Positions 8,051 to 17,422 are shown, counted from the stretch's first letter. The stretch is DNA of 38,966 bases from CAG-791 sp002392385 (GCA_946616295.1 CAMOIU010000026.1:1-38966), one strand, 5' to 3'. Numbers and translations are program-made. Notes: generated by a model not told the origin, from the sequence alone.

Positions 8051-8512
8051 TCAGCCCTCCAGCAGGCTGCGGAGCCGGTCCATGACGGCCTCGGTCTCCT
8101 CCGCGCTGCGGATGGCCGCGAAGATGGTGTCGTCGCCCGCAATGCAGCCCACCACGTCCGGCAGGTGCAGGGCGTCAAGGGCGGCCGCGGCCGCCATGGC
8201 CATGCCCGCCGAGGTCTTGATGACCAGGATGTTCTGGGCCTTGTCCATGTGGAGATAGCTGTCCCGGAGAAGGCGGATGTACTTCTCGGCCCCTACTCTG
8301 TCCGCTGACCCGGCCTGCACGTATTTCTGCCTGCCGTCGGGTGTCTGGATCTTGGAGAGCCGCATCTCGCGGATGTCCCGGGATACCGTGGCCTGGGTCA
8401 CGTGCGCGCCGGATTCCCGCAGGATCTCAGCCAGCTCCTCCTGGGTCTCGATCTCCATTCTCTCGATGATCTGCAGGATCTTCTCCTGTCTCTTTCTCTT
8501 ACTGCTGTCCAT
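8051..8512 (-). CDS. argR: Arginine repressor ArgR
   Basis: Arginine-dependent repressor/activator of arginine metabolism genes. The 153-residue protein has an N-terminal winged helix (about 1-70, with TQATVSRDIREMRL as recognition region) and the C-terminal hexamerisation and arginine-binding domain ending in VVGCIAGDDTIFAAIRS, where the Gly-Asp-Asp-Thr stretch contributes the arginine-binding acidic residues. The start has GGAGGAAC directly before ATG. It sits between nadK (24 bp) and recN (38 bp). Its position in a housekeeping operon away from arg genes is usual in Clostridia. Confidence 0.95.
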   Translation of the reverse strand: MDSSKRKRQEKILQIIERMEIETQEELAEILRESGAHVTQATVSRDIREMRLSKIQTPDGRQKYVQAGSADRVGAEKYIRLLRDSYLHMDKAQNILVIKTSAGMAMAAAAALDALHLPDVVGCIAGDDTIFAAIRSAEETEAVMDRLRSLLEG

Positions 8513-8536
8513 GTTCCTCCGCCTCCCTTGCTGTTG

Positions 8537-9400
8537 TCAGGACTGCATCTTTTCATGAACGGTCTGTATAAAGCTTCTTTTCTCGAGGCGGAGGAGCTGT
8601 ACTGTCTGCTCTGCTCTGGAAACTTCGAGTCTGTCTCCCCTGAGGACCAGGCCATCTGAGATGCCGTCGTAGTATATTTCCGCGCCGCCTTCTTCCCCGG
8701 CCCGGCCCGCCTGGATCTCGATCGCGATGTGGTCCTCCGCCGAGAGCACGATGCTCTTGGTGCTGATGGTATGGGGACATATGGGCGTGATCAGGATCAG
8801 CTGGGCCGTGGGCTGTACGATGGGCCCGCCGGCGGAATAGTTGTACGCTGTGGAACCTGTGGGCGTGGACAGAACGATGCCGTCCGCGCTCACGCTGTAG
8901 AGCAGCTGATCGTCCACGGTGATTCTGAAATCAATGACGCGCAGAGCGCCGCTGCGGATCAGCACGATATCGTTGAGCGCGTAACGCTGGCCCCTGACGC
9001 CGGCGGCCGTGGTCCCCGCGGCGCCGGTGAAGGTACAGCCTGCCAGGAGCATGCGCTCTTCTCTGAAACAGTCACCGGACAGGACCTTCTGCAGGGCTGC
9101 CTGCCAGGTGCTCGTGTCCACCTCGGTGAGGAATCCGGTGTGGCCCAGGTTGATGCCCAGGATGGGAATGCCGGTGCCCTGCACGGCGTGGGAGGCCCGC
9201 AGGACCGTGCCGTCGCCGCCGCAGACCAGGAGGCAGGCGCTCTCCGGGTCCGCCGCCTCCCGCAGGAGGTCGGTATCCTCCGGCAGCCGCACCCGGCGTC
9301 CCTGCACGCCGCGGCTTCCCAGGTAGGACAGGATCTGCGCGGCAAAAGTATCAGAGGGGTCCTTGTCTTCGTTGATCACGATAAAGAATTCACGGATCAT
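8537..9400 (-). CDS. nadK: NAD kinase
   Basis: Phosphorylates NAD to NADP using ATP or polyphosphate in the cytoplasm. The 287-residue protein has the GGDGT motif (61-65), the ND pair of the NE/D motif (143-144) and the glycine-rich TPTGSTAYNYSAGGP (179 onward) that forms the NAD site. Length is normal for the bacterial family. Its ATG overlaps the tlyA stop by 4 nt (ATGA), implying translational coupling. Confidence 0.95.
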   Translation of the reverse strand: MIREFFIVINEDKDPSDTFAAQILSYLGSRGVQGRRVRLPEDTDLLREAADPESACLLVCGGDGTVLRASHAVQGTGIPILGINLGHTGFLTEVDTSTWQAALQKVLSGDCFREERMLLAGCTFTGAAGTTAAGVRGQRYALNDIVLIRSGALRVIDFRITVDDQLLYSVSADGIVLSTPTGSTAYNYSAGGPIVQPTAQLILITPICPHTISTKSIVLSAEDHIAIEIQAGRAGEEGGAEIYYDGISDGLVLRGDRLEVSRAEQTVQLLRLEKRSFIQTVHEKMQS

Positions 9401-10260
9401 CTGTCCAGCTCCTCATGTGAGGCCCTGACGACCTCTGAGACCAGTGTATCGGTTACTCTCACAGCGGCTGCCTCTTCCGTCTCCTCTGCCGGATCGGAGG
9501 GCGCCGGTTTGCGCAGATATAACAGGTATTCGATATTGCCCTCCGGTCCGCGGATGGGGGACCAGGAGAGATCCAGGCACTGAAAGCCCAGGGACCGGGC
9601 CGTCTCCAGGACCGCCGCGATCACTTCCCTGTGGACCGAGGGGTCGCGGACGACGCCCTTCTTGCCTACCTTGTCGCGGCCCGCCTCGAACTGGGGCTTG
9701 ACCAGGCAGACCATCTCGCCGCCTTCCGCCAGGATCTCCATGGCCGGCGGCAGAATCTTGGACAGAGAGATGAAGGACACATCCACCGAGGCAAAATCCG
9801 GTCTCGCCCATCCCTCCTGCTGCAGGTCCTCGGGCTTCACATAGCGGAAGTTGGTCTTCTCCATGCAGACCACCCGCGGATCATTGCGCAGCTTCCAGTC
9901 CAGCTGTCCATAGCCCACGTCCACGGCGTAGACGCCCGCGGCGCCGTTCTGCAGCATGCAGTCGGTGAAGCCTCCCGTGGAGGCCCCGATGTCGATGCAG
10001 ACCCGTCCCGAAAGGTTTATGGGGAAGACCTGCAGGGCCTTCTCCAGCTTGAGGCCGCCCCGGCTCACATAGGGCAGGGCCTTGCCCCGGACCTCTATGA
10101 CGTCTGTATCCGTCGTCTGGGTGCCGGGCTTGTCCTCCTTCACGTTGTTGACATAGACCAGACCGGCCATGATGAGGGCCCTGGCCTTCTCCCGGGAGGC
10201 CGCCGCGCCGGACTCCGCCAGCCGGACGTCCAGACGCTTTTTATTCTTCTTCTCCTGCAA
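9397..10260 (-). CDS. tlyA: TlyA family rRNA (cytidine-2'-O)-methyltransferase
   Basis: Putative SAM-dependent 2'-O-methyltransferase of 16S and/or 23S rRNA; TlyA homologues were also once called hemolysins. The 287-residue product has an S4 RNA-binding domain (about 5-65, RLDVRLAESGAAASREKARA), the SAM motif DIGASTGGF (90-98) and the FtsJ-like core with VDVSFISL and LVKPQFEAGR. The last 40 residues are an acidic extension. The start is taken as TTG at 10260, with GGAGG nine bases upstream, because the S4 domain begins immediately after it; a longer open frame inside dxs is not protein-like. It overlaps dxs by 20 nt and nadK by 4 nt. Confidence 0.9.
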   Translation of the reverse strand: MQEKKNKKRLDVRLAESGAAASREKARALIMAGLVYVNNVKEDKPGTQTTDTDVIEVRGKALPYVSRGGLKLEKALQVFPINLSGRVCIDIGASTGGFTDCMLQNGAAGVYAVDVGYGQLDWKLRNDPRVVCMEKTNFRYVKPEDLQQEGWARPDFASVDVSFISLSKILPPAMEILAEGGEMVCLVKPQFEAGRDKVGKKGVVRDPSVHREVIAAVLETARSLGFQCLDLSWSPIRGPEGNIEYLLYLRKPAPSDPAEETEEAAAVRVTDTLVSEVVRASHEELDR

Positions 10261-12124
10261 TTTCCATTTCCTCCAGGGTATGCCGGATCCTGTCCGCGAT
10301 GGTCTCCGGGTCCAGGCCCAGGTCCGCGGCCAGTTCATCCGGCCTGCCGTGCGGCACGAAGCGGTCGGGGATCGAGATATTGAGGACCGTCAGATCCCTG
10401 TGGGCGCTGTCGCAGTAGGCCTGGACGTGCTCACCGAATCCGCCGCTCTGCACATTCTCCTCCATGGTCACGATGAGGGGATGGTCCGCCGCCAGCTCGT
10501 CCAGCAGGTCCGTGTCAAAAGGCCTGACGAACCGGACGTTGACCAGGCTGCAGGAGAAACCGTCCTCTTTCAGCATGTCTCTGACCTTCTCGCCGGTCCG
10601 GACCATGCTGCCGACGGCCAGCAGGAGGATCTCCTTCTCCCTGTAGATGACCTCCGCCTTGCCGGTGACGATGGGATCGCGGTACTCCTTGAGCCCGTCG
10701 TAGGCCTCGCCCCGGGGATAGCGGATCGCCACGGGATGCCCCAGCTTGACGGCATATTTGAGCATGTCCGACAGCTCCCACTTGTTCTTGGGCGCCAGGA
10801 TGGTCAGGTTGGGTATGCAGGACAGGTAGGACAGGTCGAAGATGCCCTGGTGGGTCTCTCCGTCCGCCCCCACGATGCCCGCTCTGTCGATGGCGAACAC
10901 CACCGGCAGATCCTGGAGACATACGTCCTCGCAGATCTGGTCATAGGCCCTCTGCAGGAAGGTGGAGTAGACCGCAACCACCGGGATCATGCCGCCGCAG
11001 GCCAGGCCCGCCGCATAGGATACGGCGTGCTGCTCGGCGATGCCCACGTCGAAGAACCTGTCCGGATAGATGTTCCGGAACCTCTTCAGGCCCACGCCGT
11101 CCGCCATGGCAGCCGTGATGGCCACGACCCGGTCGTTGTTCCTGGCCAGCTTGATCATGACCGTGGAGAAGATGTCGGTGTAGCCCGCTTTTCTCCCCTG
11201 GGCCATGGGCAGGCCGGTCTCCGAATCGAAGGCGCCGGGGCCGTGGAAACGGGCCGGATGGCGCTCGGCCGGCAGATAGCCCTTGCCCTTGCGGGTGCAG
11301 ACATGGATGAGCACGGCCTTGTTCATCCGCCGGGCGTCCCCGATGGCGTGGAGGAGGACCGGAATGCTGTGGCCGTTGACGGGCCCCAGATAGGTGATCC
11401 CCATGTCCTCGAAGAACATGCCGGGGATCATGAGCTGTTTGATGGAATTTTTGGCCCGGCTGATGCCCCTGGCAAGCCCGGGCATGGTGTCGTTCAGAGA
11501 ATACCGGATCCTGTCCCGCAGCTGGGTATAGCCGTCCGATGTCCTTATATCGCTGAGATACTTGGGGAATCCGCCCACGTTCTCGGAGATGGACATCTCG
11601 TTGTCGTTGAGGATGATGATGAAATTGGAGGTCAGCTTGGCCGCGTTGTTGAGGGCCTCGTAGGCAGGTCCGCCCGTCATGGCGCCGTCTCCGATGACGG
11701 CGACGACGGCCTCATTGCCGCCCCTGAGCTCCCTGGCAGCCACCATGCCCAGGCCCGCGGAAATGGAGGTGGAGCTGTGGCCTGTGTCATAGGCGTCCGC
11801 CTCGCTCTCCGCCCGCTTGGGAAAACCGCTGATCCCGCCCTTCTGGCGGAGCCTGTCAAAGCCTTCTTTTCTCCCGGTCAGGATCTTGTGGGTATAGGAC
11901 TGGTGTCCCACGTCCCAGATGATCCGGTCCCGGGGCAGGTCCAGGGCGATGTGCAGGGCCATGGTCAGCTCCACGGCGCCCAGGTTGCTGGCCAGATGGC
12001 CGCCGGTCACACTGACCTTGTCCACGAGAAAACGGCGGATCTCCTCGGCCAGCTGGTCATACTGATCCGGCGGAATATTCTTTATGTCGTTGATCTCATT
12101 GATGCGATCCAGGATATGTTCCAT
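10241..12124 (-). CDS. dxs: 1-deoxy-D-xylulose-5-phosphate synthase
   Basis: First enzyme of the MEP isoprenoid pathway: condenses pyruvate and glyceraldehyde 3-phosphate using thiamine diphosphate. The 627 residues show DVGHQSY (71-77), the TPP-binding GDGAMTGG (145-152) and later the transketolase-like pyrimidine-binding block with GLKRFRNIYPDRFFDVGIAEQH. Length matches the family. It lies 28 bp after ispA, and together with ispG at the other window end it shows that the cell uses the MEP route. Confidence 0.97.
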   Translation of the reverse strand: MEHILDRINEINDIKNIPPDQYDQLAEEIRRFLVDKVSVTGGHLASNLGAVELTMALHIALDLPRDRIIWDVGHQSYTHKILTGRKEGFDRLRQKGGISGFPKRAESEADAYDTGHSSTSISAGLGMVAARELRGGNEAVVAVIGDGAMTGGPAYEALNNAAKLTSNFIIILNDNEMSISENVGGFPKYLSDIRTSDGYTQLRDRIRYSLNDTMPGLARGISRAKNSIKQLMIPGMFFEDMGITYLGPVNGHSIPVLLHAIGDARRMNKAVLIHVCTRKGKGYLPAERHPARFHGPGAFDSETGLPMAQGRKAGYTDIFSTVMIKLARNNDRVVAITAAMADGVGLKRFRNIYPDRFFDVGIAEQHAVSYAAGLACGGMIPVVAVYSTFLQRAYDQICEDVCLQDLPVVFAIDRAGIVGADGETHQGIFDLSYLSCIPNLTILAPKNKWELSDMLKYAVKLGHPVAIRYPRGEAYDGLKEYRDPIVTGKAEVIYREKEILLLAVGSMVRTGEKVRDMLKEDGFSCSLVNVRFVRPFDTDLLDELAADHPLIVTMEENVQSGGFGEHVQAYCDSAHRDLTVLNISIPDRFVPHGRPDELAADLGLDPETIADRIRHTLEEMEIAGEEE

Positions 12125-12152
12125 AGTCCGTCCTATCTGCTGCCTTGCTGTC

Positions 12153-13070
12153 TCAGTGGGTCCTCTGTACCAGACTGTCCACCAGGGTCATGAGAAAAGC
12201 CTGCTCCTCCCGGTCCTTAACGCCGTCAAGGCCGCCCAGGAGATCCATGGCCTCCTCGGACAGGGCCTCGGTGTCCCGTCTGGCCTTGTCCAGGCCGTGC
12301 ATGGTGACGTAGGTCGTCTTGCCGTCCCGCTCGTCGCTTCCCACGGTCTTGCCCAGCTCTCTGCTGTCGCCCGTCACATCCAGGATGTCGTCCCGGATCT
12401 GGAAGGCCACGCCGGTGCATTCCGCGATCCTGCCCAGGGCCTCCACGTCCTCTTCCGGGGCGCCGGCCAGGATGGCGCCGATCTGGAAGGCGCTCTCGAT
12501 CATGCAGGCTGTCTTATGACGGTGGATATAATAGAGGGTCCGGGCGGTCACGTCCCCCGGCCGGTCCTCGGCCTCCAGGTCCGCGCACTGGCCGCCGATC
12601 ATACCCTGCAGGCCGGCGTTCTTCATGAGCAGACGTAAGGAGGCGATCACCGCCGCGTTCTCACGGCTGTCCCTGACCTCGTCGAAGGCTGTCAGGGCGG
12701 TCTCCACCGCCGCGTTGAGCAGGGCGTCGCCCGTCAGGACGGCCATGCCCTCCCCGTACACGATATGGGTGGTCTTGCGGCCCCGGCGGTACTCGTCGTT
12801 GTCCATGCAGGGCAGGTCGTCGTGCACCAGAGAGTAGGTGTGAATCATCTCCAGAGCGGCCATAAAGGGCCTGCGCAGCTCCTCCCTGCCGCCGTACATC
12901 CTGCCGGTGGTCTCCATAAGGAGGGGACGCAGTCTCTTCCCGCCGGCCATCAGGCTGTATTCCGCCGCCTCCACCAGGGTCTGCGCGCATACGTCCGCCT
13001 GCGGAAGATATGCCCGCAGGACCTCCTCGCAGAGGGCTGTGCGGCTTTTCATGGTTTCCTCGAAATGCAT
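12153..13070 (-). CDS. ispA: Polyprenyl synthetase (farnesyl/geranylgeranyl diphosphate synthase type)
   Basis: Short-chain trans-prenyltransferase that joins isopentenyl diphosphate to allylic diphosphates. The 305 residues show GGKRLRPLL (43-51), the first aspartate-rich motif DDLPCMDND (84-92) and the second, RDDILD, near 225. The residues before the first motif (HTYSLVHDD, without paired aromatic blockers far upstream) suggest a C15 product, but chain length cannot be fixed from sequence alone. ATG is preceded by GGGAGG. It lies between xseB and dxs, the standard Firmicute arrangement. Confidence 0.94.
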   Translation of the reverse strand: MHFEETMKSRTALCEEVLRAYLPQADVCAQTLVEAAEYSLMAGGKRLRPLLMETTGRMYGGREELRRPFMAALEMIHTYSLVHDDLPCMDNDEYRRGRKTTHIVYGEGMAVLTGDALLNAAVETALTAFDEVRDSRENAAVIASLRLLMKNAGLQGMIGGQCADLEAEDRPGDVTARTLYYIHRHKTACMIESAFQIGAILAGAPEEDVEALGRIAECTGVAFQIRDDILDVTGDSRELGKTVGSDERDGKTTYVTMHGLDKARRDTEALSEEAMDLLGGLDGVKDREEQAFLMTLVDSLVQRTH

Positions 13071-13110
13071 CTGTCGCCTCCCGGCCGGACAGTCCGCCGG
13101 CCCTGTGTCC

Positions 13111-13386
13111 TCAGGTAAACTCTTCCAGAACGCCGTCCTCGCTCAGGAGCATGACCTTCTTCTCCACCCGGTCTATGCAGCGGCTGCAGTGTCTGAGGAG
13201 CTTCATGCCCTCTTCATAGCGGGAGAAGGCCTCCTCCAGGGGCAGGTCGTCCCTGTCCATCTCCGCCAGGATCTGCTCCAGGCGCGCAAAGGCCTCTTCC
13301 AGGGTCTTCTCTTCCAGGGGTGTCTCCGCGGGCATATCTGCCGTCACTTCCGTCAGCGCCTGGTCCCTGCCGTAATCCTCTGTCAT
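13111..13386 (-). CDS. xseB: Exodeoxyribonuclease VII small subunit
   Basis: The 91-residue protein contains EKTLEEAFARLEQILAEMD followed by LPLEEAFSRYEEGMKLLRHC, the typical two-helix pattern of the small subunit of exonuclease VII. About 20 extra acidic residues precede the family core. Its ATG overlaps the xseA stop by 4 nt, so large and small subunits are coupled. Confidence 0.95.
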   Translation of the reverse strand: MTEDYGRDQALTEVTADMPAETPLEEKTLEEAFARLEQILAEMDRDDLPLEEAFSRYEEGMKLLRHCSRCIDRVEKKVMLLSEDGVLEEFT

Positions 13387-14678
13387 CTCTTCACTCCCTC
13401 TGTGACCTCTTCCACCCTCGTCATAAACCGTCCGTCCCGCAGGGTGACCCGCAGGAGCTGACCCGGCGACAGGTCGCCCACCGACCGGACAGGGCCGGCC
13501 TTGATCGCGGGCGCGCCGTCCTCCGGCAGGGTCTCCACATAGCCGTAGCCCCCCGCCAGACGGGCCGCCGGCGACACGGCTTCCAGCCTGCCCGCCGACA
13601 GCTGCAGGCGGTGTCTGTCCCGCTGCAGGATCTGTTCCATGCGGACAGCGGGGTCTCCCGCTCTCTCAAGCCGTCTCCGACAGCTGTCCAGGTATCTGCG
13701 CATGCCCTCCGACAGGCGGAAGTTCATCAGCTCCAGCTGACGGCGCCGCTCCCGGAGCTGCATGTCCGGGGACAGGAGCCGCATGCGCTGGCTGTAGAGG
13801 TCCGCCCGCTGCTTGTCTGTCTCCAGCCGTCTCTCCATGCCGGCCGTGAGCCGGTCCTGGAGCTGGAGCAGGTCTCTGCACAGGGCATCGTATTCAAAGA
13901 CAGCCATCTCCGCGGCTGCCGACGGCGTGGGGGCCCTGAGGTCCGCCACATAATCGGTGATCACCGTGTCCGTCTCATGGCCCACGGCCGAGATGACCGG
14001 CGTATCACAGGCATAGACCGCCCTGGCCACGATCTCCTCGTTGAAGGCCTGCAGGTCCTCCATGGACCCGCCGCCCCGGCCGATGATCATGACGTCCGGC
14101 CCGATCCTGTCCAGGAGGGCGATGGCCGCGGCGATGCTGGCCGGGGCCTCCTCGCCCTGCACGGCGGCAGGGGCCAGTATGATCTGCACGTAGGGGTTGC
14201 GCCGCGTCGCCACGTGGATGATGTCCCGCACGGCGGCGCCCGTGGAGGCTGTGACTACCCCCAGGGTGGATACATAGCGGGGGATGGGCTTCTTGACGGC
14301 CTCGTCGAAAAGGCCCTCCGCCTCCAGCTGCCTCTTGAGTCTCTCGTACCTCTCCCGCAGCAGGCCCGCCCCGTCGGCGATGATCTGCTGGGCGTAGAGC
14401 TGGTATCTGCCGTCCCTCTCATACACGTCCACATTGCCGGCGACGATCACAAGATCGCCCTCCTGCATATGAAAAGAAAGGCCTCTGCGGCGGCCTGCGA
14501 ACATAACGCAGGACAACGTCCCTGAGGCATCTTTCAATGTGAAGTAGATATGTCCGGAAGCATGGTACTTCAGGTTGCTGATCTCGCCGCGCACCATGAG
14601 GTGCGGCAGAAGGTAGTCCTCCTGAAACATCCGGCGGATATAGGCATTGACCTGAGAGACCGAATAGACATTTCTCAT
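13383..14678 (-). CDS. xseA: Exodeoxyribonuclease VII large subunit
   Basis: Catalytic subunit of the single-strand-specific exonuclease VII. The 431-residue protein has an N-terminal OB fold (about 1-100: VYSVSQVNAYIRRMF, GEISNLKYHASGHIYFTLKD) and the catalytic block containing TSSTGAAVRD-like sequence (here VVTASTGAAVRDI), IIGRGGGSMEDLQAFNEE and SAVGHETD, followed by a coiled-coil region that carries the small subunits. It overlaps nusB upstream and xseB downstream by 4 nt each. Confidence 0.96.
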   Translation of the reverse strand: MRNVYSVSQVNAYIRRMFQEDYLLPHLMVRGEISNLKYHASGHIYFTLKDASGTLSCVMFAGRRRGLSFHMQEGDLVIVAGNVDVYERDGRYQLYAQQIIADGAGLLRERYERLKRQLEAEGLFDEAVKKPIPRYVSTLGVVTASTGAAVRDIIHVATRRNPYVQIILAPAAVQGEEAPASIAAAIALLDRIGPDVMIIGRGGGSMEDLQAFNEEIVARAVYACDTPVISAVGHETDTVITDYVADLRAPTPSAAAEMAVFEYDALCRDLLQLQDRLTAGMERRLETDKQRADLYSQRMRLLSPDMQLRERRRQLELMNFRLSEGMRRYLDSCRRRLERAGDPAVRMEQILQRDRHRLQLSAGRLEAVSPAARLAGGYGYVETLPEDGAPAIKAGPVRSVGDLSPGQLLRVTLRDGRFMTRVEEVTEGVKR

Positions 14679-15229
14679 CCTCTGGGCTCTCCCGGCCTGA
14701 CTGTACCGGCGATCTTGATGGTCCTGCCGGTCCTGGCGTCCCTGACACTGGTGACGTTCCTGGCACGGTCCGCGCTCTCACCGGTCTGGTCAGCCGCTCC
14801 GTCTTCCGTCTCCTCATGCTCCGCGTCGCCCCTGACAAAGCGGCCCAGAACGCCGTTCACAAAGGTGCCGGCGCCGTCCTGACCGAACCGGTCAGCCAGC
14901 TCCACCGCCTCGTTGATGGCCACCTGGGTGGGGACGGTATCGTCATAGAGGATCTCATAGGTGGCCAGACGCAGGACGGCAAGCTCCACCTTGCCGACCC
15001 TGTAGATCTTCCAGTCCTTCATGCTGCGGGACAGGGCATCGTCGATCTGCGGCAGCATCTCTATGATCCTGGCCGCCTTGTCGCCGATATACTTTCTGTC
15101 CTGCTCGGTAAAATGCTGGTCACCGCTCTCAAAGAACAGCTCCGCCTGCTCAGTCATCTCGTCCGGCTCATTGAAGGCAGCCCGGAAGATCAGCTTGAAG
15201 ATCTGTTCTCTCCGTGTTTCTTTCTTCAT
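14675..15229 (-). CDS. nusB: Transcription antitermination factor NusB with C-terminal extension
   Basis: NusB binds boxA RNA with S10 and promotes rRNA antitermination. The family fold occupies residues 1 to about 137 (REQIFKLIFRAAFNEPDEMT, then NEAVELADRFGQDGAGTFVNGVLGR). The remaining roughly 47 residues are polar and low in hydrophobics, which is longer than the usual 130-150 residue NusB. The extension overlaps nothing except the last 4 nt shared with xseA. Start supported by GGAGA eight bases before ATG. Confidence 0.93.
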   Translation of the reverse strand: MKKETRREQIFKLIFRAAFNEPDEMTEQAELFFESGDQHFTEQDRKYIGDKAARIIEMLPQIDDALSRSMKDWKIYRVGKVELAVLRLATYEILYDDTVPTQVAINEAVELADRFGQDGAGTFVNGVLGRFVRGDAEHEETEDGAADQTGESADRARNVTSVRDARTGRTIKIAGTVRPGEPRG

Positions 15230-15249
15230 AAATTATCTCCGGCGCACGC

Positions 15250-15633
15250 TCACACAGTCGGCGCAATGCCGCTGACGCGGATGCTGACCTCCGCGACGGC
15301 CAGTCCGGTCATGGTCTCGATGGCATTCTTGATCCTGGCCTGGGCCTTGCTGCTGACCTCTGGAATGCTGCATCCGTAGTCCACGACGATGGCCAGCTCG
15401 GCCTTCACGCCTTCCTTGCCCACATCCACCTTGACGCTGCGCGCCAGCTTCTTCATGCCGCCCTTGCTGATGGCCTCCCGGTCCTCTCCTCCCGCGAGGG
15501 AGAACACACCGTCCACATCCAGCGCCGCATAGCCGGCGATCAGCGCCACCACGTCATCGGCGATCTTGACGGTACCGATCTCGGCGTCGCTGTATCTCTC
15601 TGTATTCTTGTCCTTGTTCTTGTCCTGTGCCAT
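15250..15633 (-). CDS. Asp23/Gls24 family envelope stress protein
   Basis: A 127-residue protein with the Asp23/Gls24 pattern: GTVKIADDVVALIAGYAALDVDGV, a GG-rich loop, then VKVDVGKEGVKAELAIVVDYG and IKNAIETMTGLAVAEVSIRV (each quoted in part). Members (YloU/AmaP partners) are small soluble proteins often linked to the cell envelope and stress; exact role here is unknown. First gene of the operon behind the promoter at 15693-15721, and its RBS (GGGAGGAG) follows a small hairpin (15649-15666, GGGGC/GCCCC) that ends next to it and could affect initiation. Confidence 0.9.
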   Translation of the reverse strand: MAQDKNKDKNTERYSDAEIGTVKIADDVVALIAGYAALDVDGVFSLAGGEDREAISKGGMKKLARSVKVDVGKEGVKAELAIVVDYGCSIPEVSSKAQARIKNAIETMTGLAVAEVSIRVSGIAPTV

Positions 15634-15692
15634 TCCAAGTCTCCTCCCGGGGCAGAGAACCGCCCCGCAGTTATGCTTACAGACCTCTCTTT

Positions 15693-15721
15693 AGTATATA
15701 AGTTTCGGCCCCCTGCGTCAA
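15693..15721 (-). promoter_or_regulatory. Strong sigma-A-type promoter for asp23-nusB-xseAB-ispA-dxs operon
   Basis: Minus strand TTGACG (15716-15721), a 17-bp spacer and TATACT (15693-15698). The -35 box overlaps the TGA of prfC, so prfC and the downstream operon are packed without a spacer. The asp23 start is 60 bp downstream of the -10 box. Confidence 0.8.
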
Positions 15722-17310
15722 TTACGGGAGAATTCGGCCAGCTCCAGCCCCTCGTTGCGGTCCAGGACCATCTGGACGGACCAGGGATTGATGAAGAGCA
15801 GGAGGGGATTGCCTTTCAGGTCCTTGATGCGCTTCATGTCCGTGGTGCCCACCAGCTTCTGGGGATCCACCTCGCTGTGGGTGATCCAGCGGATGTGCTC
15901 ATAGGGCAGGGTCTCCAGCAGGATGTCCACGTTGTACTCGCTCTTGAGGCGGAACTTGAGCACGTCGAACTGCAGCATGCCGACCACGCCGCAGATGATC
16001 TCCTCCATACCGGTGTTGAACTCCTGGAAGATCTGGATGGCGCCCTCCTGGGCGATCTGGCTGATGCCCTTGACGAACTGGTCCCTCTTCATGGTGTCCA
16101 CCTGCCGCACCCTGGCAAAATGCTCCGGCGCGAAGGTGGGAATGCCCTCGTAGGAGAATTTCTCCTTGGGCAGGCAGAAGGTGTCGCCGATGGAATAGAG
16201 GCCGGGATCGAAGACGCCGATGATGTCCCCCGCATAGGCCTCGTCCAGGATCTTGCGGTCGCTGGCCATGAGCTGCTGGGGCTGGGACAGTCTCTGGACC
16301 CGCCCGCTCTGGACGTGCCGCACTTCCCGGTCGGCCTCGTACTTGCCGCTGCAGATCCGCATGAAGGCGATCCTGTCGCGGTGAGCCTTGTTCATATTAG
16401 CCTGGATCTTAAAGACGAAGGCGGAGAAACCGTGCTCCACGGGGTCGATCAGGCCGGCGTCGGACATGCGGGCCGACGGCGGCAGAGCCATCTCCAAAAA
16501 GCCCTTGAGGAAGATCTCCACGCCGAAATTGTTGAGGGCGGACCCGAAGAAGACCGGGGTCAGCATGCCGGCCCGGACAGCGTCCAGGTCGAACTCCGCG
16601 CTGGCGCCGTCGATCAGCTCGATCTCCTGCTCCAGCTTGTCCAGGGCCTCCCCGCCGATCTCAGCCAGAAGGTCGTCCCGGTCGTCCAGGGAGATCCTTG
16701 TCTCTGTGCCTTCCCTGGTGCCCTTCTGGGTGTCCGCGTAGGTTACGACGCTGCGGCTGTCCCGGTCAAAAACGCCCTTGAAGCCCTTGCCGCTGCCGAT
16801 GGGCCAGTTGACGGGGCAGGTATCGATGCCCAGGTTCTTCTCGATGTCGTCCAGAAGGTCGAAGGTGTCCAGGGCGTCCCTGTCCAGCTTGTTGATGAAG
16901 GTGAAGATTGGGATGTGCCGCAGGGTACAGACCTTGAAGAGCTTCTTGGTCTGGGCCTCCACGCCCTTGGAGGCGTCGATCACCATGACGGCGCTGTCCG
17001 CCGCCATCAGTGTCCGGTAGGTGTCCTCCGAGAAGTCCTGGTGGCCGGGTGTATCCAGAATATTGATGCAGCAGCCGTCGTACTCGAACTGCAGCACCGA
17101 GCTGGTGACAGAGATACCTCTCTGCTTCTCGATTTCCATCCAGTCAGATACGGCATGCCGCGCCGTTGCCTTGCCCTTGACGCTGCCCGCCAGATTGATG
17201 GCGCCGCCGTACAGCAGGAACTTTTCGGTCAGCGTCGTTTTGCCCGCATCCGGATGTGAGATTATGGCGAATGTTCTTCTTCTTGCGATTTCCTGTTCTA
17301 AACTGCCCAT
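15718..17310 (-). CDS. prfC: Peptide chain release factor 3
   Basis: Class II release factor GTPase that removes RF1/RF2 from the ribosome. The 530 residues show G1 SHPDAGKTT (18-26), the G2/switch I region KQRGISVTSSV, G3 DTPGHQDF near 87-94 and G4 NKLD near 142, followed by domain II and the RF3-specific C-terminal domain. Length is normal. ATG is preceded by GGGAGG. It follows pnp by 112 bp with a hairpin between, so it may be transcribed separately or by readthrough. Position next to pnp is not part of the widely conserved cluster. Confidence 0.95.
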   Translation of the reverse strand: MGSLEQEIARRRTFAIISHPDAGKTTLTEKFLLYGGAINLAGSVKGKATARHAVSDWMEIEKQRGISVTSSVLQFEYDGCCINILDTPGHQDFSEDTYRTLMAADSAVMVIDASKGVEAQTKKLFKVCTLRHIPIFTFINKLDRDALDTFDLLDDIEKNLGIDTCPVNWPIGSGKGFKGVFDRDSRSVVTYADTQKGTREGTETRISLDDRDDLLAEIGGEALDKLEQEIELIDGASAEFDLDAVRAGMLTPVFFGSALNNFGVEIFLKGFLEMALPPSARMSDAGLIDPVEHGFSAFVFKIQANMNKAHRDRIAFMRICSGKYEADREVRHVQSGRVQRLSQPQQLMASDRKILDEAYAGDIIGVFDPGLYSIGDTFCLPKEKFSYEGIPTFAPEHFARVRQVDTMKRDQFVKGISQIAQEGAIQIFQEFNTGMEEIICGVVGMLQFDVLKFRLKSEYNVDILLETLPYEHIRWITHSEVDPQKLVGTTDMKRIKDLKGNPLLLFINPWSVQMVLDRNEGLELAEFSRN

Positions 17311-17354
17311 TTTCCTCCCGGTCTCTTCAGGATACTCTCATGACAGACAACAGG

Positions 17355-17400
17355 CCCGGCAGGGCCGTACCCACCCGTCTGGATGTGCCGGCCTGCCGGG
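17355..17400 (-). terminator. Hairpin between pnp and prfC, terminator-like but without U-tract
   Basis: CCCGGCAGG (17392-17400, minus-strand reading) pairs with CCTGCCGGG (17355-17363), and CCG/CGG pairs can extend the stem inward. No run of T follows on either strand, so it is more likely an mRNA 3'-end stabiliser or processing element than an efficient intrinsic terminator. Confidence 0.45.
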
Positions 17401-17422
17401 TCTGCAGAAATGACTCTATGAT